64,000 nucleotides of DNA from Patiria miniata. Lineage: Eukaryota > Echinodermata > Asteroidea > Valvatida > Asterinidae. Positions 1 to 13,400 of this stretch are shown piece by piece; position 1 is the first letter of the stretch; each line of letters begins with the position of its first letter. The stretch is from the NCBI RefSeq assembly GCF_015706575.1, contig NW_024037069.1:36229315-36293314 (forward strand), written 5' to 3'. The notes beneath the pieces were generated by a model that saw only the letters and a program-made list of their open reading frames with translations, made no database searches and was not told the origin of the DNA. The position numbers and the translations under genes were made by a program.

Positions 1-3000
1 TTTGTGGCTTCATTGAATTATTTTGCTTAGGAATTTGGTCCTGGTAATAGTTCAATGCAGTACTTGCATTATAACGTTCCTTTCCTCCAATTTATTATTA
101 AAGAAGAAGTTTAGTTCTGTGTCCCATACACCTTGGGATTAGCCACCTGCGAAGGGGGATATGGATTATGAACCCCCCCCCCCTTCTCATTGAGGTGACA
201 GACCTTGTACGGTCCATCACGTTCTATTACGTGTTCCATTCATCACATGGTCAGTCAGTGGATAGTGCAGTGTGGACCACGTGGGGTTTACACACATCAC
301 TGTTGGGGTGTATACTGTTGTGAAAGTCTTCGCCTGATCTTTGTACCCTTCTATGGCCAAATTATAAATCTCTCCATTTTCCTGGAGAGCATTGTGTTTT
401 AGTTTTTAAGATCAAATCTTGGAAAGCAAGTATTGTGGTTGATTGTGGCTGATGTTGTTTGATACAAAGCTATTATTGTTAAATTAAATATCCATTAGAT
501 TAAATTTTTCCAATGTTGTTTACTTTTATGTTTGTTAGGATATTACGTTGTGCATCAAAGGTTGTACAGCTTTGATATTTATTTCGGATTACTGTGACAA
601 ATCAATGTAATTTCATTTGGAATCTAATGTTCAATAAAAATGTATTTGACAACAAAATTTCAATTTGTTGACGAAAATACTGGAGTAATAAAGAAAGTAA
701 ACACATCATCTCCAGACTTTCTTAAACATCACGGATCTGTGGTCTTTGTTTGGCTTACAAGTTACAACAGTGTTAAAGAACGGAATATGTGTCTTGCTAC
801 GTAGCTGACACACAGAGGAAGTGATGTCTTGACTTGCTTCGCTAATAACGCTTCCACTTAAAATTTCTCAATTGAACCAGACAAAACACTGCTTAAAACG
901 GTTAAATGCCTTTGTTGTGACCCTTTCAATTCTCAACTATCGCTTGCTCGATAAAAAAAGAATTAAAAATCACAAGGTGTTAATGAAATCTTATTATCTG
1001 TTGCATATAGTTAACGGTCACTCATCTTCATTCATCACTGCAACATGATTGAGTCGGAATGACTGTTAATCAGATACATTCATTAATACTAAAATCCCTG
1101 CTCTGTACAGGTTAAGCTGACTAAATGACGTTCCTTTTGTGTTTTGTGTCAAGCCTCACGTGCCGGAATAATTAAAGCAAGCAAGGAGCACTGAACCCCT
1201 TTTAGGCTTTCACACGTTTGTCAAAAGGAACAAAAGGCTTGTTAATCCGTACTTATTGGATTTTTCTCAAATGACGTGAGAATGAATCGATGGTTCTGAT
1301 TACGATCACTCTGTGTCTAATAAGGCAACCGAGATGGACTGCGTCGTAACCCATGACGTTTGAACTTTCATTGATTCCGAGAGTTGACTGTCATATCTAG
1401 AGCATTATTGTCTGTAACCTTAATGCCTCCCATCCCTTTGAAGCTTTGTGTGGGATTGCTTCGTCAGGCCTCCCTTAACAAAAGGCCAGTCCTGCTTCAG
1501 TCTGGCTGACTAAAGATCTTCGGTAGGAGGGCACTCTTGAGGGGCCCAATGGTCAGGATTAGTTTCTTCTTTGGCATTTCATGTAGAAGCACACGCTTCT
1601 TCTGTTTACTTGTAAAGGCAGGCTGTATGAGGAATAAACTGCTTCTTTGTTCAACATGCAATTGTTTCTATTGATTTCTTTTCGGTAAGTGGTGAAGCAA
1701 GAAGTTGGGTGAAAATCTATAAATATCTGCAAGTAGCTTAGTTTGGCCGAGAAGAGTCAATTTCTTTGTTTGCGAAGTTAGATCGGGTTTTGAATATTGA
1801 TATACTTGTTTTTTAGATTTTTTTGGGGTGCAAAATGGACAGGATTTATCTCATTGCAAGTTAGAGTGAAATGAAGTTGAAAAAAACCCAAAAAACAACA
1901 ACAGCACTTTCACTAACCCAACTTTTACTCCTTGAGAGCTAATGTCAGCAGTGAACATAAAACAAATCACAGACCATGACTCGTCAGGTACGTTAGCATA
2001 GCATCATTAATCTGTCTGGTTCCTTAAATCTAACTGCCTTTGAAATCTCAAGTAACAATTATTGGGCTTGCATCAGTATAAATAATCAATCAGAAGGAAA
2101 AGAGGCTCCCGAATGATACTCCCTACTTCTGACTTAATGCTAGTTGCAGATTTGGATTTAACTCAAATAAACAGGAGTTGATGCTCATAATACGAATGCC
2201 ATTTCCCGCTGTAATGTTGTCAATATCCTGACTGGTATCGTAAATTTGCATGCTATGCGCGCTCTAATGAAAGCGAATTTAAGTGAATTAATGTGGTGCA
2301 TTGTGTGAAACTGAAATGACCTGTGGGAGTGTCTATAAACTCGGTGCGGTGAGATTTGGTTACAGTCTTAATGATGCTCGTAGATTTCTTACGGAATTGA
2401 CTATGCAGTCCTGTCTTTTTTGGTGTCGGGGTTTCTATATTTTGATGTCGAGACAGTAATTTGTTGGAAATCTTTCCAGACTTATTGTCTCCACCCGGGC
2501 AAATTGGAAAACTCCAGTCACCACAGGATGATACATCAAGGTATGAAATGGCAAAGGTGAAATTGTCATTGAAAAGATGTGAGGCCTTTGGTATATATCT
2601 TTATTATTTTTTAAATTTGTTTTTTTTTTATGTCCTGATAAGCAATAGCTCCCCTAGTGAAAAACTTTTCATGCAGGAATGGTTTACCAGAACAAAAAAT
2701 TGTGAAATGATCTGGACTCGGAAAAAAATAGGGAGGGGTGGACATCAATTAACTGTATAATTATTGCCTTAGCATTGCAATATTAGCTAACTGACACCTC
2801 TTTTCTATTTTTAAGGGGGGGGGGGGCGATATCAAACCTTCAACTCACTGAACAAACACCTAAACTGGCAGAAACATCAGCATGTACCACTTTAAAAAAA
2901 AAAGAACTTCTTTGTTGGAGTCACCAATTTGGCCATTTTATACCGTTACTGGTAGAAGAAAAAAGGCTACATTGGGTGTTTGTGAAGGAAAATGGGACTC

Positions 3001-3939
3001 ATTGCTTGCACGTAACAATCAGTCTGATTTGGAGACCATGATCAGAGGGGACAGCCGTTCCAGACTTAGTCTTAAGACAATGCGACTGTGGCTAATGAAC
3101 AAGGCTCCAGAAATCTTCATTGCCGAGATTACCAAACACCGGTTCCCTTCTAGCCAACGACAGCCGCGACATTACAGACTTAAATTGTCTAGATATAAAG
3201 AAGTCACGGCTAATGAGTGTCAAGTTCAGGGCTGTATTGCTCAGACAACTTCACTTTACTCGGACGGAGGATTTACGATGAAATGGAATTGATTTGGATG
3301 GCACGGTGGAATCCGGAGTTTTACGAGGTTTTATTTTATTGTTGTGCATGTGAGCAAGGACATGTTGTTCAAGTATTGTTACAATGGTATTTGGTATGGT
3401 AATGTATTGTGAGTTGCTGTCAGATCAAATGGAGATTTTTCATTCATTGTCCATTTCTGGACCCACTGAAGCTAATACCTGTGTACATTCAGCAGCTCAT
3501 TTTTGAGATACGGTAACTGGTTCTAACGTGGAGCAGAAGTTTTGATCTTGTTGCATGAAAATATGTTAGGTGGGCTTCAGCTCAAAATAGCCGATTCTCG
3601 TGTTGCTATATACTGTACATTTAGGTTGACTTGTTACATACATAGATTGTGTCTCAAAGCTTGGAATGCCCCAGTTTTATTGAGAATGTTTATTCTGGGA
3701 ATGTGTTGCCATTCAAATTAGGAAAGCAACTTTGTGTGTGCCTCAGCAGAGGGTGAAACTACATGTAGACACTAGACACAAAAATGCTTGGACAAAAGTA
3801 CATTTTTCAATGCTCATGTACACGAAGAAACCTGTACGTAAAGGAAATATTTAGTTCTAGTCTAGAGGTGGGAAGAAAACTCCAGGTAATTATTGTAATC
3901 AGATACAGTGTAGGGTCTGAAAAGCCAATTCAAGTGTAT

Positions 3940-4012
3940 CTGCCTGGGTTTGAACCTGGGTAACAAAAGTGAAAGGCGAGGAAAGAACCACTGTGCCAAC
4001 TTGACTGCCCGA
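3940..4012 (-). repeat. tRNA-derived SINE head
   Basis: On the - strand an A-box-like AGTTGGCACAGTGG (3988-4001) is followed about 30 nt later by a B box, GGTTCAAACCC (3946-3956). The order and spacing fit a Pol III internal promoter, and the text resembles known animal tRNA-derived SINEs. The tRNA fold is degenerate and no tail could be delimited. Confidence -1.
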
Positions 4013-5591
4013 TATGAATGGATTAATGCACGTTCTTAGATAGCTCTGCTTTTTGAAGCCAACAATTCCATGACGATTGTACGACGGCAGATCTCAGACT
4101 TGGAGCTAATTTGCTGCGTTGCCAACTGTTTCTATTACCCTCATCCACTCCATCATGCCACCTCATCTCACCGTCATTATTCTTAATGCACACCACATTC
4201 CTGATGTACTGCGCCTCTCACCAAAAGTGAATTATCCCGCATCAGAAACCCAGAAACATCATTTTTCGCCCCGACGAGTAAATGTGGTGTTAGCTTTTGG
4301 TAGATTAATGGGCCCCGTGAGACATGGTACAGGCGTCTGCGAGACGACAAGAAATCTCTAAATTTCTAATAAAAAAAAAGATTCTGAAGAACCTATAATG
4401 TTATCTTGGAGCATCAAATGGGAACATATTGGAGTATGATTTTTGTTTTGTTTTAAATTTGGACTGACGCGAGTGGAAAATTGAATAATTTGAACTGGAG
4501 CAGTGTCTAGGGGAATAGTCATTTGGTATCGTCTGCGTCGTTAGGCGCAAGACGTCGTGGCTGGGTTATGAGAGAAGTAGGCCGATGGAAATAAATGGGG
4601 TCTTATAAAAGGGTATTAGTCTGAACTTTCTCTTGTATAAAGTTTAAGGATTTAATCATTTTTTGAGTTATTGCGAATGACTTAAAAAGCAATCACTGCC
4701 AGTGCAAAGCTATTTTCTTTGCCAAGTTACATGTAGCGCTGGAGAGAAAAAGTCACAATTTTTTTATTTCTTACTTTTCACTGAACTTGTTATGGCCTAA
4801 TTAAAAATTAGACATATATGCCAGTGTAGGGCCAATCCAAACTTTACATGTATGATGATATCAATGTCAAGACATCAAGTATGACTGTCAATGCAAAACA
4901 AGAAATCTACATTTTACTGTCAAGTTAACATTTGAACCATGAATTGCTTCATTGTAAAATGTATGTGGGCATAAATCGTATGTTACGCAAAGTGCACAGT
5001 GTCCAAAATGTTTTTTTACCCCAGGGATTTAGACGATTGCCAGCGGTTCCTTGCTAATGGTAAAGTCCGAGCATAAAGCACCACACGTTGGGCTGTAATT
5101 GTCCTGAACAAAAAAGAAGAATAAGAAAGTTGGCAACCTGAGTACTGTGTAAGACTAGCCAAGACAATTGCTGTATTTCCCCAGCTCCCTCTGGTTACTC
5201 CCCGACTCCCTCATCTGACACACTTCATTAGGTTCTGATTATAAAGCCAATCAGCACAGCCATCCGTAGCACTTCTTTAGTCTTGCCATTCTCTGAGGCT
5301 TAATGCATTCATGAGACCAAACCCCTCTGAGGTGTGGACGGACGTTTGATATTAAACTCCCCCCCCCCCTTCCTACTTTCAGATATGAATAAATAATGTG
5401 GCGGTTCCGGTGAGGTGGCATAGTCAATTAGTGGACCTGGGGTTTTTGGTGGTGGCTGTAATGAGGGAGACTATTGCTTTGTTTTTGAGCAATGTGTTTA
5501 GTTCAAAAATGCAAAGTTTTATATGTGTCCTTATTCTGTACTTATTGTGCCAGTAAATTAAAGATAAATGTACCAGTATTACTATTTCGTG

Positions 5592-5613
5592 CTACTGGTA
5601 CATGTACCAGTAG
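5592..5613. repeat. Perfect 22-bp palindrome
   Basis: A self-complementary sequence centred on GTACATGTAC. It is the longest perfect unspaced palindrome I noticed, in non-coding sequence upstream of the first AGBL4 exon. Confidence -1.
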
Positions 5614-8600
5614 TATTGCAGAGAAAACAATTGGAATAATCTCCATTGTGCAGAAGAACAAAAAATGTAGGAAAGTTGGAGGTACCGTTTGAGAAATCCA
5701 CAAAATCAAGTGAATTTTAAAAAGAGCCCCTAATAGTGACCACAATTTTCTCAGTGTACAGTGTACATGTATAGTATGTATAACGTTGTAAGCACAATGC
5801 CTATTTTCCTAAATTATACCGGTATTTCTTCCTGTAAAATGGAATCTTCTTGCGTACCGATAGCTACCAGTATGCATGACTCGGAAATTAATCAAATCTT
5901 TACAAAATGTTCCACTTTTCGTGGTTTGCTCTAAAACAAAATATTAAGAATGCCAATCTACAGCTGATATGGGCTCGGTGCACAAGGACTCCCTCATTGG
6001 CAAGAAAGGGAGAATTGAGGGAGACCACTGGGAGAGACATTCGACTACAGTGCCGACAACGCACCTGACACTCACGTGAAGACACTATGGCTCTGTGCAC
6101 ATTCAGAATACAATAAGTTGTGTCTAGTTTGTGCTGTTTTTTTTTGCGGGAACCAGTACACTGACGCGGTGTGTTCCATCCACTGGGCTCTCGCAAATTA
6201 AAGCACCCTCTCTTGTTCATGCATGGAGCCTATGTATTCCAGGTCTGATTGCCTGTGGCTGTTACAGTCAGCAAAGGAGGGTCGTGTCCTTTCGATTGTT
6301 GTATTACACAACCGTGATTGTGGAACAAAACGTCAGGAATCACCTCAAAAATATGTTACGCATAATTTTCTGGGTATAGAATGTCCATGCACTCGTCATC
6401 ATCTTGAGGAGTTCATCTCAAGATTGGCTCATGAGGATCTTCTGACATCTCACAACATGACTCAACGGTTATGAGATGTTGCCTGGCTTAAGGAGGAAAA
6501 GAGATAGAAAAAAAAGAGTCAAATTGATCAGTTTGTGATGTCTGGCTGCTGACAGTCGCTCAATGGCTTTATCTGGGGCATCCTTGATACTTCTCTATCA
6601 ACCCAGAACCAGATTCTGAGATGGGTAACTAGGGACGCAGAGACGGTGACGAGTGAATAGTGAATCCAGTGGAGGAGAAGGGGGGGGGTGGGAGAAGGGG
6701 GTCATTGATTTCAAATCTCAGATGGCATTGAACTCGTGCTTGTCATTTCGTCTGCCATTCCCGGCCTTGTTTTCTTCGTTGTACTCTTTAGGTCAATGAT
6801 CGATATGGATACGATGTAATAAGTCTGCGTGTCGTATGAAAATAGGGCAGCGGTCCAATTTGAAAGCAACATTCTGACACAAAATTGAAGAAACAGTAAC
6901 TTTTGGCTGGTGACTAATTTACCCGTCAGTAAAGTTTTAATTTTTTTTTCTTTATTTTTTTTGGGATGGGTGGGGGGGGGGGGGGGTAGCAGACAAGTGG
7001 TTGTGAGAATAGCGGGGATAGTCATTGCATGGAGATGGAAATCGGTCGTTGGTAGAATCGTGATGGTGGGTTCTTTTATTAACACCCATTGATGAGGGCG
7101 TCTTTCATAAAGGAATGAAGATATATTAGGACAGGCATTTCTGTAGAAGGATTGGAATGAGTTATCATCTTGTAATCTTTGTGAATCCAGAAGTAAAAAA
7201 CAAATTTGTGTATAATTGATAATTTTGTATGATTGTTGCAAACATTTTCCTCAAATCTCTTTCTTATTTTATGTGTAATTTATGGTTTTCTGACATTACA
7301 TGTATAATGCAAAGATTCTGAACGACATCTTAGAGTTAATTTGTTTCCATAATTTTCTTGTAAATGAAGGCAAAAGTCAGTTCAAAAGAATAATTGAAAA
7401 ATTAACCCAAGCTTCATGTCTCGGTTTAAGACTTCCGGATTCAACAATTCAAGATTTGCCACCGAATAACCTCTCTGAGGGAAGCATCAAAGAGCTGAAT
7501 TTATTTTGATTTATGTTTTACAAATGAGGGCAAAAGTCACTCTCACCTCCCGTTCAAACAATCCGAAACGCACACAGGTCAAAGATGGTGCCCATTTACA
7601 AATCTGGAAACTGTGACAGCGCTGGGCAACGTAACAACTCTGGTGAAAGAAAATTTTAATTGACCAATTTATAACTTGTCGTCCAGTACAGTACAGTGCT
7701 TCTTAATTCTCAAGCTCACTATGCAGACAATCACGGGCTTCATTTTAAAAAAAAAGTCTTTTGTTTGTGACTGCATTGATAGCAGTCCTGTTGGTTTATT
7801 CAATAACTCGGCAGCCGGGCACTGAGCCACTACTCAGTACATTATGATACCACAAAATGAATTTTATTTGACAGAGTTTATCCAGGTTTTTTATTTGTGT
7901 CTTGGTCTTATTGCAGTGGCTAGATTGGCTAGTGAGGAGTTTAATTTCCTGTGTTGCTGGCCGCATTGCAGTAATAAATATTCAGTTTGCCCGCACACTG
8001 CCCCGCACATGCAGCCTATTTGTTGTTTAATTGTGTGCCTCAGCCCCTCGTCCAAATCGCTCCCGCGTAATGTGGAAACAAAAGAGCTCCGTCTGGTTTG
8101 GGGTTTAATTTCAGCTGGAGTGGCTTTGTGTTTTGGTAAGGAGATATTATACGACCTGACAAAGACAAACACCAATACTTTCAATCACTTAAGAATGGCT
8201 GCATGGAAGCGCTTGGAATTTGATCAAGTATATTTAAAATGGTGTATGAAATCAGTTTCGACATTTTTACTTTTTTGAGAAACAATAAAAAAAAATTGAT
8301 TCTGAATCAATCAATCATGCACATTGCTTTTACTTTAAGACTAGCAAAGGAGCCCGTGGCTAGTTTACAATGTTGGTTGTTGGTACTAAGATACAAAGTG
8401 CAAATGAAGTTGCAAGACCTGCATAGTATAAATAATGTATATTCCACAAAATTTGAATTTGTAAGCCTATTTGCAATGAGTCCTCATCTTAACAGAATAT
8501 TTCTAAGTAAATTTTCAAATTTTTGTACACTTGACTGTAGGCAAAATCTGTAACCTTTAAATCTACATGTGCACGTAATACGATGCTCTCATTTCAGCAG

Positions 8601-10340
8601 AGTATGACAAATGTGCTTCCAAGCAACCCTCAAGAATTGGGGCAAAGTCCACAGGCTAGATGACGCTTGCGTTTCCTCGCCTTCACACCTTTCTTGCCAC
8701 GGTCCCTGTGTTTTACCATAGCCCAAGGCTCGCCCCTTGCAAACCCCTCCTTCTTAGAACTTTCAAACACCATTTGACACTGGATTCATCTTGTGTCCAC
8801 GTGAAATATTGATGGTGGACGCAGAATCAAGGATGTGAAATGAGGTGAAAGGAGATGACATGCATCTTCTTTATGGCGGAGAGGAAAGGAGGTTGCCAAC
8901 TTTCACACTGTCTGAGTTATGACTTCTTGCTTGCTTTGTGGTCTCGGTCTTAAAGGCAGTATGTACATTGTATCTGTGTGTGTTTGCACGAAACGGTCAT
9001 GGTGTCTATGGCTATGCCCATTCACCATAGTGAGTCAGTGGCTAAAGGTAAAGCCACAGCCTCAAGATACCCAGTTTGGACACGGCTATATGGAGATGAT
9101 TGAGAGGAATATTTTAAGTTAACTTCAGACTGTAAAGTCTTTCATGTTTGGAATCATCTTGCCCCCTCCTTTGAAAATACATCTTGAGTAGTTGATAACC
9201 AATTTGTCACATGGAAATGGGTTCCTTGAGGTGTGGGTGGACAACCTCAATAATGAAGTGACGGGGACGGAGGATGGGGGGGGGGGGGGTGGGAAGAGGT
9301 TGGCAAGGGACTGAGCGAGAGACGAAGATGAAATGGACTGTGTAGGAGGACATCTTGGATGAGATTCCAATGTTGTCTGACGGAAACCATGTGCATCTAT
9401 GTCAGAGCTGTTCTGATTGCTACACATGTATTTAAGACAGCGTTTATACCTTTATGTGGCAATTGGCTGGGTATTTTTGACCCTAGACAATTAGTGCATG
9501 TAGCTAATTTGTCCTTCATGGACCATGTCTTTGTACATGTAGTCACACTTGGGCCATGTTAACTGATTTACATGTACTTCTCAAACATGCATGCAAGGTC
9601 CATAGAGACTGACCATAGTAACACAAAGTTGCTATATAACAAACATTACAAATCAGAAGTTACTGGTACTTCTACTTGACAGTCGCAGTGATAGAAACCT
9701 CTTGAGTGATCAAATACTATTTTATAGGCCTATGTACTCTGAAACTGAGTAATGCCTCACAGATGCCTTTTGTAGTTTATTTGCAAGCAGAGAAAACCTG
9801 TGAAAGGAACGAAAGAATACTGTGATAGATTTGTGGACAACACTGAATTCAAACCTGGATCAAAAACTTTTGAATAATAAGAAAGTACTGTTTCTAAACC
9901 TAATCGTGGTGTCAATGTCTTGAAAGGAATTAAATTTGTCTTCTGTTAGCAAGTGTGGAGATAACAACCCAAACCTGACAAATTGGCCTCAACTGGGCTG
10001 GGCCGATTTAACGGCTTGCCATCGTTGTCATGAGTTATTGTCGCGTCTGGGTTGGCCGCGGTCGGTCGTGTAAGCTGATCGTTTCATTCGCGCCTCCGGT
10101 CTCACACCTGCCATGACATGAGACAACATTCTTCGACAAACTGATCGGGGAGTGGAATATGGCCAGTAGCAGTCTATCGCCGGTCATTCCTCATGGCCTA
10201 AAATAAATAAAGTCGGCAAGGTTGACTTTAGTTTTTTGAAGAAGCACGGTGCAAAATAGTGACCATGAATTCAAATAAACAACAGGAGGACCAACTAGAC
10301 TTACTTTCAACCAACATAAGATTGTACACAGAAATTGACT

Positions 10341-10409
10341 AGAGCAGGGTTTGAACCTGTGACCTCCAGAATACCGTACTGGTGCACACCAACTGAGCTA
10401 TCCAGCCCT
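10341..10409 (-). repeat. tRNA-derived SINE head (tRNA-like)
   Basis: - strand sequence with A box TAGCTCAGTTGG (10389-10400), a four-pair CCAG/CTGG anticodon-like stem, and B box GGTTCAAACCC (10347-10357). The D stem and acceptor stem do not pair well and U33 is replaced, so it is called a SINE or tRNA pseudogene and not a functional tRNA. Confidence -1.
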
Positions 10410-13400
10410 ATGTTGACAGTCACCCAATTACTAAATCTCCTTCACTTATTGCCTTCGTTCAATTTCACTGTAAAATTCAGATGAATTACATTTTTGTAAG
10501 CCAAAGTGCCATTGGTTTTCAAATACAACTGGTCCTTGTTCTATTTCAGATATTCCAAAGTCTCATTCAAAGCCAATTTTCTGAAAGATATTGCTGTTGA
10601 TAGTTGATGGAAGCATGGCTCGGAATCTTGATATCATGTTAAAATAATACAGGCTTCAACAGCTTTATTCAAATAAGTCGCTTATGATACATTGTACCTC
10701 ACTGGAATATAGACACTCAGCAGCTGTACATGTACTTAGCTAAAAAGACAATTCTTGATATTATAAGTTACACCGAAAACCTTGAAATCTGTAATTGCTA
10801 CCATTAAATAAAGAGCTGAATTAAAGAAGGCAAAAACCTTAACTGTAAGCTTGATCTTAGAAACAGTGGATGTCAGCTGTAACATCCCCCTCCAGAGAAG
10901 GAAGGAAGAAAGAGAATCCATAGCAGTTGATTGAAGGCAATAATAAAATACTCCTGAAATAACAACACTGATGTCTCTGTCCGGCCTCAACCCAGAAAAC
11001 CAGGAAAAAAAAGAAGAGACATTGAAGAGTTTGAACCAGAATAAAACTAAGACAGAGTGGTCACATTGTTCATACGACTCTCTGACTTGCCTGGGGTCCT
11101 AGGGAGTTGATTGGTGGAGGCAGGTAACTGAATTGATCGGTGGCTCTGATGCGGCTCTCACTCATCAACAAGTCAATGTTCTCCGCTCCCCCACGTTTTT
11201 TTGTCCCATCCTTTTTTTTTATATTCATTGCCTCCGGTCATTCATGTGATAAAGACATTTCATTCACTCCGTCCCGAAAAAAATCTGTGTTTGCAGTGAT
11301 CCGTGGGGTCTGTTTTCTTTTCCCGTTAGTCACACTTTTTATTTTATTTTATTGTTTTGTTCCTGTTTTTTTTTTTAAGGTTTGAGGGTTACATTTTGAG
11401 ACAAACCTGGACGATAAGAATCTTTGACTTCGGGAGGAGCCTGTAGTTTATTTTTTTTTTTTTTTTCTTCTACATTAGGCAATGAAAAGTGTCACGGACT
11501 TTTATTACTTTTAAAGACCGGTCCTGGGGGTGAAGTTGTCTTTCTGAAGGAGTTTCATTTTTGTTGTTTTTGGAGACGTGGTTTAAGATGAGGATTGGGA
11601 TTAGAAGGACTTGGAATGACAGCCTTTTGGTTGGATATAAAGAGATCCATTTTATAAACTGCTTTGCCTAGATAAATGAAAAAAAATATGTGAAGTCAAA
11701 GAAGGAATGAGACACGAGGCAGTTCTTTGTCGCATATCAGTGCAAATTTTCAATTTAACCTTCAGCTTAATTTCAAGTGTTTGCACAACATTTTTTAATG
11801 CTGTTTTCACAATGCAGTTTTTCTTCTGAATTCGTCTGCACATTTATTCATCTGTGAAAATTTCAACAAAATTCAACTTGCCTTAAATGCACTAAACCAA
11901 TGTACCAGCTTGAATAAAAATGGTCTTTTTTAAGACCTAGTTTAATACAACCCACAAAATTGACCCCGTAAAGAATGTACCCGTCCCACCCCAAACGAAC
12001 CCCCCTCCCCCCATTTCCTCAATACCCTCTTGCCCCCTTCCTTTGAGATAGGATGAATATTCAGTGTCTTCCCCTGGAGGTTGTTATTGTAGCTTAGATT
12101 GTTAGCTCTGTTTTGATATCAAATTTAGAGGCAGTTTGAAGCGAGGAGCCCCCCGGGCCATGTTGGGTTTGCCGTGGTCGCTGTCAGCTGCAGCGTTGCT
12201 GTGAGTGGATGTGGAGGGGGAAGTTGGCTTTTAATGCACTAGGCAGGTGAACTGTGGGGTGATGAGCGTGTGGCCCATTATGCAAGTGCTCTGGAAAATA
12301 TTCACCTCTTCCTATTTTTTCTTTTTTTTTATATTGAGGCTGTTTGAAAGGATTTGAGAGAATACTTTTACTTGAATTTACCATTTTTTTCTCAAACATC
12401 TTGCAGTTTTGAATGAGAGAAAAAAAAATCTGTCGACACTTTGTTATGGAATAATTGCCTAACAAATTTGGAATTACTTGTGGCCTGATGATCATTCATT
12501 TTCAGAGGGTTACAGATGTCCAAAATAGAAGCAAGTACTTCTCTTTCAAATAAAATAAACACATTGAGAAGGCATGAGGTCAAATTTGTTGAAGAAAATG
12601 GGAAGTTCAACTTTAAAAGTCTTGAATATTTTGTGTTTAAAGCATTTTTCATTAGGTGTAAACCTTGCACACTTATCATTCTGAACACTTTGTGTTGAAA
12701 ATTGGATGTTCACCAAAACCTTGTAATTTGCTTGTGGTCTTTTGTGGGGAAGGCTTCATGTTTTGTTATCTATGTAACTGTGATCATTGAGTCCACTGTA
12801 AAATAATACATGCAGGTGGAAATGAAGTCTTGTATAGGACCGTACGCCACTTGAAATTTAACTGAGAGCCAAAACACTCCATTATTAGCAGCAAGTGGTT
12901 GTTTGTTAAAATGCCCTGTACTTGCCTCAGGTCCCCTACATCCTAATTACAATCAAGTCCCCAATAATGGCTTTGATAAACGTTCTACGCAACGGAACTA
13001 ATTTAGTTGTTAAGTACTTGACGTTGAAATTGTTGCCTAGAGGGATGAAATTAGCATTATGGGACGCAGAGTCAACAAGCTCATTTCAGGCGTTATTTGA
13101 AATCGCTAATTGTCTCATTTCTGAAGAGCAAATCAAGCTCTTGTTCTTGCAAATAAAAATTAGTTGTTGGGAATCGACTCACTTTCTTCCCACCCACCAC
13201 TTTTCCCCACAGGTTCATGTTCCAGTGTACTCCAATCTGTGAAACAAACCTCCTTAAATATATCCACAGCAGAAAGAAAAAGAAATCAGATTGGATAAAA
13301 TGACGATCTATAATTCCTGTAGAATTTGAAGCCAGTCGTGGCAGCCATTGCGAAGCAGAGTCAAGGCAGTGTTACACATTGCCCTAGGCAGCTAGCCAGC

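Noticed and set aside
2882..3292. 136-codon + strand open frame
   Set aside because: No recognised motif, no splice or promoter context.
6711..7241. 176-codon - strand open frame
   Set aside because: Pro/Lys-rich part comes from G and T runs; no domain recognised.
10341..10409. Functional tRNA gene
   Set aside because: A and B boxes are present but the D and acceptor stems do not pair and the residue before the anticodon is not T; it fits a SINE head better.
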